A stretch of DNA of 34,597 bases from Penium margaritaceum. Lineage: Eukaryota; Streptophyta; Zygnematophyceae; Desmidiales; Peniaceae. Under the pieces are notes generated by a model that saw only the letters and a program-made list of their open reading frames with translations, searched no databases and was not told where the DNA came from. The DNA lies in contig SZWC01023299.1 of assembly GCA_023375785.1 (NCBI GenBank), positions 5,940 through 40,536 on the forward strand. Direction: 5' to 3'. Of the stretch, positions 31,351 through 34,597 are shown piece after piece (position 1 is the first letter of the stretch; every line of letters begins with the position of its first letter). The translations under genes were made by a program, and so were the position numbers.

Positions 31351-32112
31351 TTAATGTCACAAAGTGTGGTGAACTTTGACAACTCACAACACGAGTCACA
31401 AATGGTCAGGGTGGAAGGTAATGGTTTGTGAATACTAGCTATCTACTAGCAAGTACAAATACCTTCAATATGTAGTGGGACAATGTGGCTTCAATGCACA
31501 GAGAACAACTTAAGTATGCATATGTCACTAATCATGACGAACAAACTTCACTTCATGTGGTCAATGTTGAAAACGCATAACACGATTCACAAATGGTCAG
31601 AGGGGAAAACAATTGATTGGGAAGCCCATGTTTGGCTAGAAAGGACAAAGAACTTCTATAGGTAGTAGAACGGTGTGGCTAATATGCACACCAAACAATC
31701 AAACTATGCATATGTCACTGATCATAACCAGAGAATTTCAATATGGGTGGTCAACGTTGACCAACCATAACACGAGTCACAAACGGGCAGGAGAGGAAAC
31801 AATGCTATGAGAGTATCGGTTCTCAACTACCAAGTACAATGACCTTCAGTCAGTAGTAGCGCGGTGTAGCTACCATGCACAATGACCGACCAAAGTAGGC
31901 ATATGTACTTCCTTTGACCAGAGAAATCCGCTGTGTGTGGTCAACATGGACAACTCATAATAAGAGTAACAAATGGTCAGAGGGGGAAACAATGGTTTGG
32001 GAACACCACATATCACATAGCAAGCACAAGGGGTTTCCATACGTTGTGGCACGGTGTGGGGACCATGCACGATGACCAACCAAAGTAGGCATATGTCACT
32101 GACCACGACGAA
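31351..32112 (+). repeat. 4-monomer HOR unit, subtype alpha
   Basis: 762 bp. B/C chimera with TTGATTGGGAAGCCCATG and a 1-bp loss in the following TATTGGCTAG (read as TTTGGCTAG). D' markers CAATCAAACTATGC, CCAGAGAATTTC and GAGAGGAAACAATGCTATGA. Confidence 0.9.
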
Positions 32113-32875
32113 ATAATATCACTAAGTGTGGTAAACTTTGACAACTCACAACACGAGTCACAAATGGTCAGGGTGGAAGGTAATGGTTTGTGAATACTAG
32201 TTATCTACTAGCAAGTACAAATACCTTCAATATGTAGTGGCACAATGTGGCTTCAATGCCCAGTGACCAACCAAAGTATGCATATGTCACTGACCATGAC
32301 GAACAAATTTCACTTCATGTGGTCAACGTTGAAAACACATAACACAAGTCACAAATGGTCAGAGGGGAAAACAATGGATTGAGAAGCCTATGTATTGGCT
32401 AGAAAGGACAAAGAACTTCAATGCGTAGTGGCACGGGGTGGCTAATATGCAGACCAAGCAATCAAAGTAGGCATATGTCACTGATGATGACCAGAAACTT
32501 TCAATATGGGTGGTCAACGTTGACCAACCATAACACGGGTTACAAATGGTCAGGAGAGGAAACAATGATATGAGAATATGGGTTCTCAACTACCAAGTAC
32601 AACAACCTTCAGTCAGTAGTAGCACGGTGTGGCTACCATGCACAATGACGGGCCAAATTAGGCATATGTACTACCTTTGACCAAAGAAATCCGCTGTGTG
32701 TTATTCACGTTGACAACTCATAATACGAGTCACAAATGGTCAGAGGGGGAAACAATGGTTTGGGAACACCACAAATCACATAGGAAGCACAAGGGGCTTC
32801 AAAACGTTGTGGCACGGTGTGGAGACCCTGCACGATGACCAACCAAAGTATGCATATGTCACTAACCATGACCAA
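32113..32875 (+). repeat. 4-monomer HOR unit, subtype alpha
   Basis: 763 bp, directly after another alpha 4-mer. Chimera reads GGATTGAGAAGCCTATG; D' reads CAATCAAAGTAGGC, GACCAGAAACTTTC and GGAGAGGAAACAATGATATG. The E monomer has TGTTATTCACGTTGAC in place of TGTGGTCAACGTTGAC. Confidence 0.9.
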
Positions 32876-33829
32876 ATAATGTCACTAAGTGTGGTAAACG
32901 TTGACAACTCACAACACGAGTCACAAATGGTCAGAGTGGAAGGTAATGGTTTGTAAATGCTAGTTATATATGAGCAAGTAAAAACACCTTCAATATGTAG
33001 TGGCACAAAGTGGCCTCAATGCACAGTGACCAACCAAAGTATCCATATGTCATTGAACATGACAAAAGAATTTCACTTCATGTGGTCAACGTTGAAAACG
33101 CATAACACGAGTCACAAATGGTCAAAGGGGAAAATAATGGATTGGGAACACTACTTATCAACTAAGAAGTACAAAGACCTTCAACAAGCAGTGGCACGGT
33201 ATGGCTAGCGTGCACAGTGACCAACCAAAGGATGCACACGTCACTGACTACGACCGAATAAGTCCACTATGTGTAGTCAACAATGACAACTCATAACACG
33301 AGTCACAAATGGTCAGAGGGAGAGACAATAGTTTGGGAAGCCTGTGTATTGACTAGAAAGGACAAACATATTCAATACGCAGTGGCACGGTGTGGCTAAT
33401 ATGTACACCAAACAACCAAGCTAGACATATGTCACTGATCATGACCACAGACTTTCAATATGGGTGGTCAACGTTGACAAACCATAACACGAGTCACAAA
33501 CGGCCAAGACAGGAAACAATATCATGGGAATATCGGTTCTCAGCTACCAAGTACAACGACCTTCAGTCAGTAGTAGCACGGTGTGGCTACCATGCACAAT
33601 GACCGACAAAAGAAGGCATATGTACTGCCTTTGACCAAAGAAATCCGCTGTGTGTGGTCGACGCTGACAACTCATAATACGAGTCACAAATGGTCATGGG
33701 GGGATATAACGGTTTGGGAACACCAAGTATCACATAGCAAGCACAAGGGGCTTCAACACGTTATACCACAGTGTGGAGACCATGCACGATGACCAACCAA
33801 AGTAGGCATATGTCACGGACCATGACCAA
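32876..33829 (+). repeat. 5-monomer HOR unit
   Basis: 954 bp with separate B and C monomers and ordinary D. The B dyad is altered (CTACTTATCAACTAAG), and the E core is followed by ATGGGGGGATATAACGG, unlike other copies. Confidence 0.9.
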
Positions 33830-34591
33830 GTAATGTCACAAAGTGTGGTAATCTTTGACACCCACAACACGAGTCACAAATGGTCAGGGTGGAAGGTAAT
33901 GGTTTGTGAATACTAATTATCTACTAGCAAGTACAAATACCTTCGATATGTAGTGGCACAATGTGGCTTCAATGCACAGTGGCCAACCAAAGTACGCATA
34001 TGCCACTAACCATGACGAACAAACTTCACTTCATTTGGTCAACATTGAAAACGCATAACAGGAGTCACAAATGGTTGGAGGGGAAAACAATGGATTGGGA
34101 AGCCTATGTATTGGCTAGAAAGGACAAAGAACTTCAATACGTAGTGGCACGGTGTGGCTAATATGCACACCAAACAAGCAAAACAGGCGTATATCATTGA
34201 TCATGACCACATGATATCAATATGGGTGGTCAGCGTTGACCAACCATAACATGAGTCACAAACGGTCAGGACAGGAAACAATGCTATGGGAATATCAGTT
34301 TTGAACTACCAATTACAACGACCTTCATTCAGTAGTAGCACGATGTGGCTACCATGTACAATGAACGACCAAAGTAGGCATATGTACTGTCTTTGACCAA
34401 AGAAATCCGCTGTGTGTGGTCAACATTGACAACTCATAATACGAGTCACTAATTGCCAGAGGGGGAAACAATGGTTTGGGAACACCAAGTATCACATAGC
34501 AAGCACAAGGGGCTTCAAAACGTTGTGGCACGGTGTGGAGACCATGCACGATGACCAACCAAAGTAGGCATATGTCACTGACCATGACCAA
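33830..34591 (+). repeat. 4-monomer HOR unit, subtype beta
   Basis: 762 bp. B/C chimera (GGATTGGGAAGCCTATG, TATTGGCTAG) with ordinary D (GACAGGAAACAATGCTATGG), although D begins CAAGCAAAACAGGCGTATAT. The array continues past the window end: 34592-34597 (TAATG context) starts another A monomer. Confidence 0.9.
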
Positions 34592-34597
34592 ATAATG

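Overview
This window is eukaryotic repeat DNA. Almost all of it (about 81-7751 and 11681-34597) is a tandem satellite array with monomers of about 190 bp. Five monomer types, which I call A-B-C-D-E in + strand order, are joined into a higher-order repeat (HOR) of about 953 bp. I found no tRNA, rRNA, CRISPR array, bacterial operon or host protein-coding gene. A long HOR satellite carrying an LTR retrotransposon is typical of centromeric or pericentromeric heterochromatin in plants, animals and some fungi. The retrotransposon's primer-binding site is nearly identical to the one Copia elements use to pair with initiator methionine tRNA, which is very common in plants but not exclusive to them. 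I cannot name the species.

Layout. Bases 1 to about 80 do not resemble the satellite and may be the array edge; about 81-383 holds degenerate monomers. From 384 the array can be parsed by a landmark that ends each E monomer, close to CCATGACCAA. HOR copies end at 383, 1328, 2280, 3234, 4181, 4944, 5707, 6470, 7424, (insertion), 12312, 13076, 14030, 14981, 15735, 16689, 17641, 18391, 19343, 20297, 21251, 22204, 23158, 24110, 24873, 25825, 26779, 27537, 28491, 29444, 30397, 31350, 32112, 32875, 33829 and 34591. This gives 23 five-monomer units (about 945-954 bp, one split by the insertion) and 11 four-monomer units (about 750-764 bp). In every four-monomer unit B and C are replaced by one B/C chimera. 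Eight of these carry a variant D monomer (subtype alpha) and three an ordinary D (subtype beta). Between 12313 and 20297 the 4-5-5 order forms a roughly 2.66 kb superunit of 14 monomers, present three times with private variants repeated at that spacing; 22205-27537 shows a second 14-monomer periodicity (5-5-4 twice).

The array is interrupted at 7752-11680 by a 3929-bp Ty1/Copia-type element: two 753-bp LTRs (about 89% identical by hand count), a primer-binding site, a polypurine tract and an imperfect 5-bp target-site duplication. Removing the element and one duplication copy leaves a 954-bp HOR unit. The interior is only 2423 bp and encodes one long ORF: a Copia-like Gag, an atypical Cys/His cluster, and an integrase-like remnant in which all three expected catalytic acidic residues appear to be replaced. 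Protease, reverse transcriptase and RNase H were not seen, so the element is non-autonomous.

The most interesting content is structural: the chimeric monomer that separates 4-mer from 5-mer HORs, the nested 14-monomer superunit, a 16-bp perfect palindrome in D monomers whose centre varies by monomer type, and the Gag-bearing non-autonomous element whose ORF is open despite diverged LTRs.
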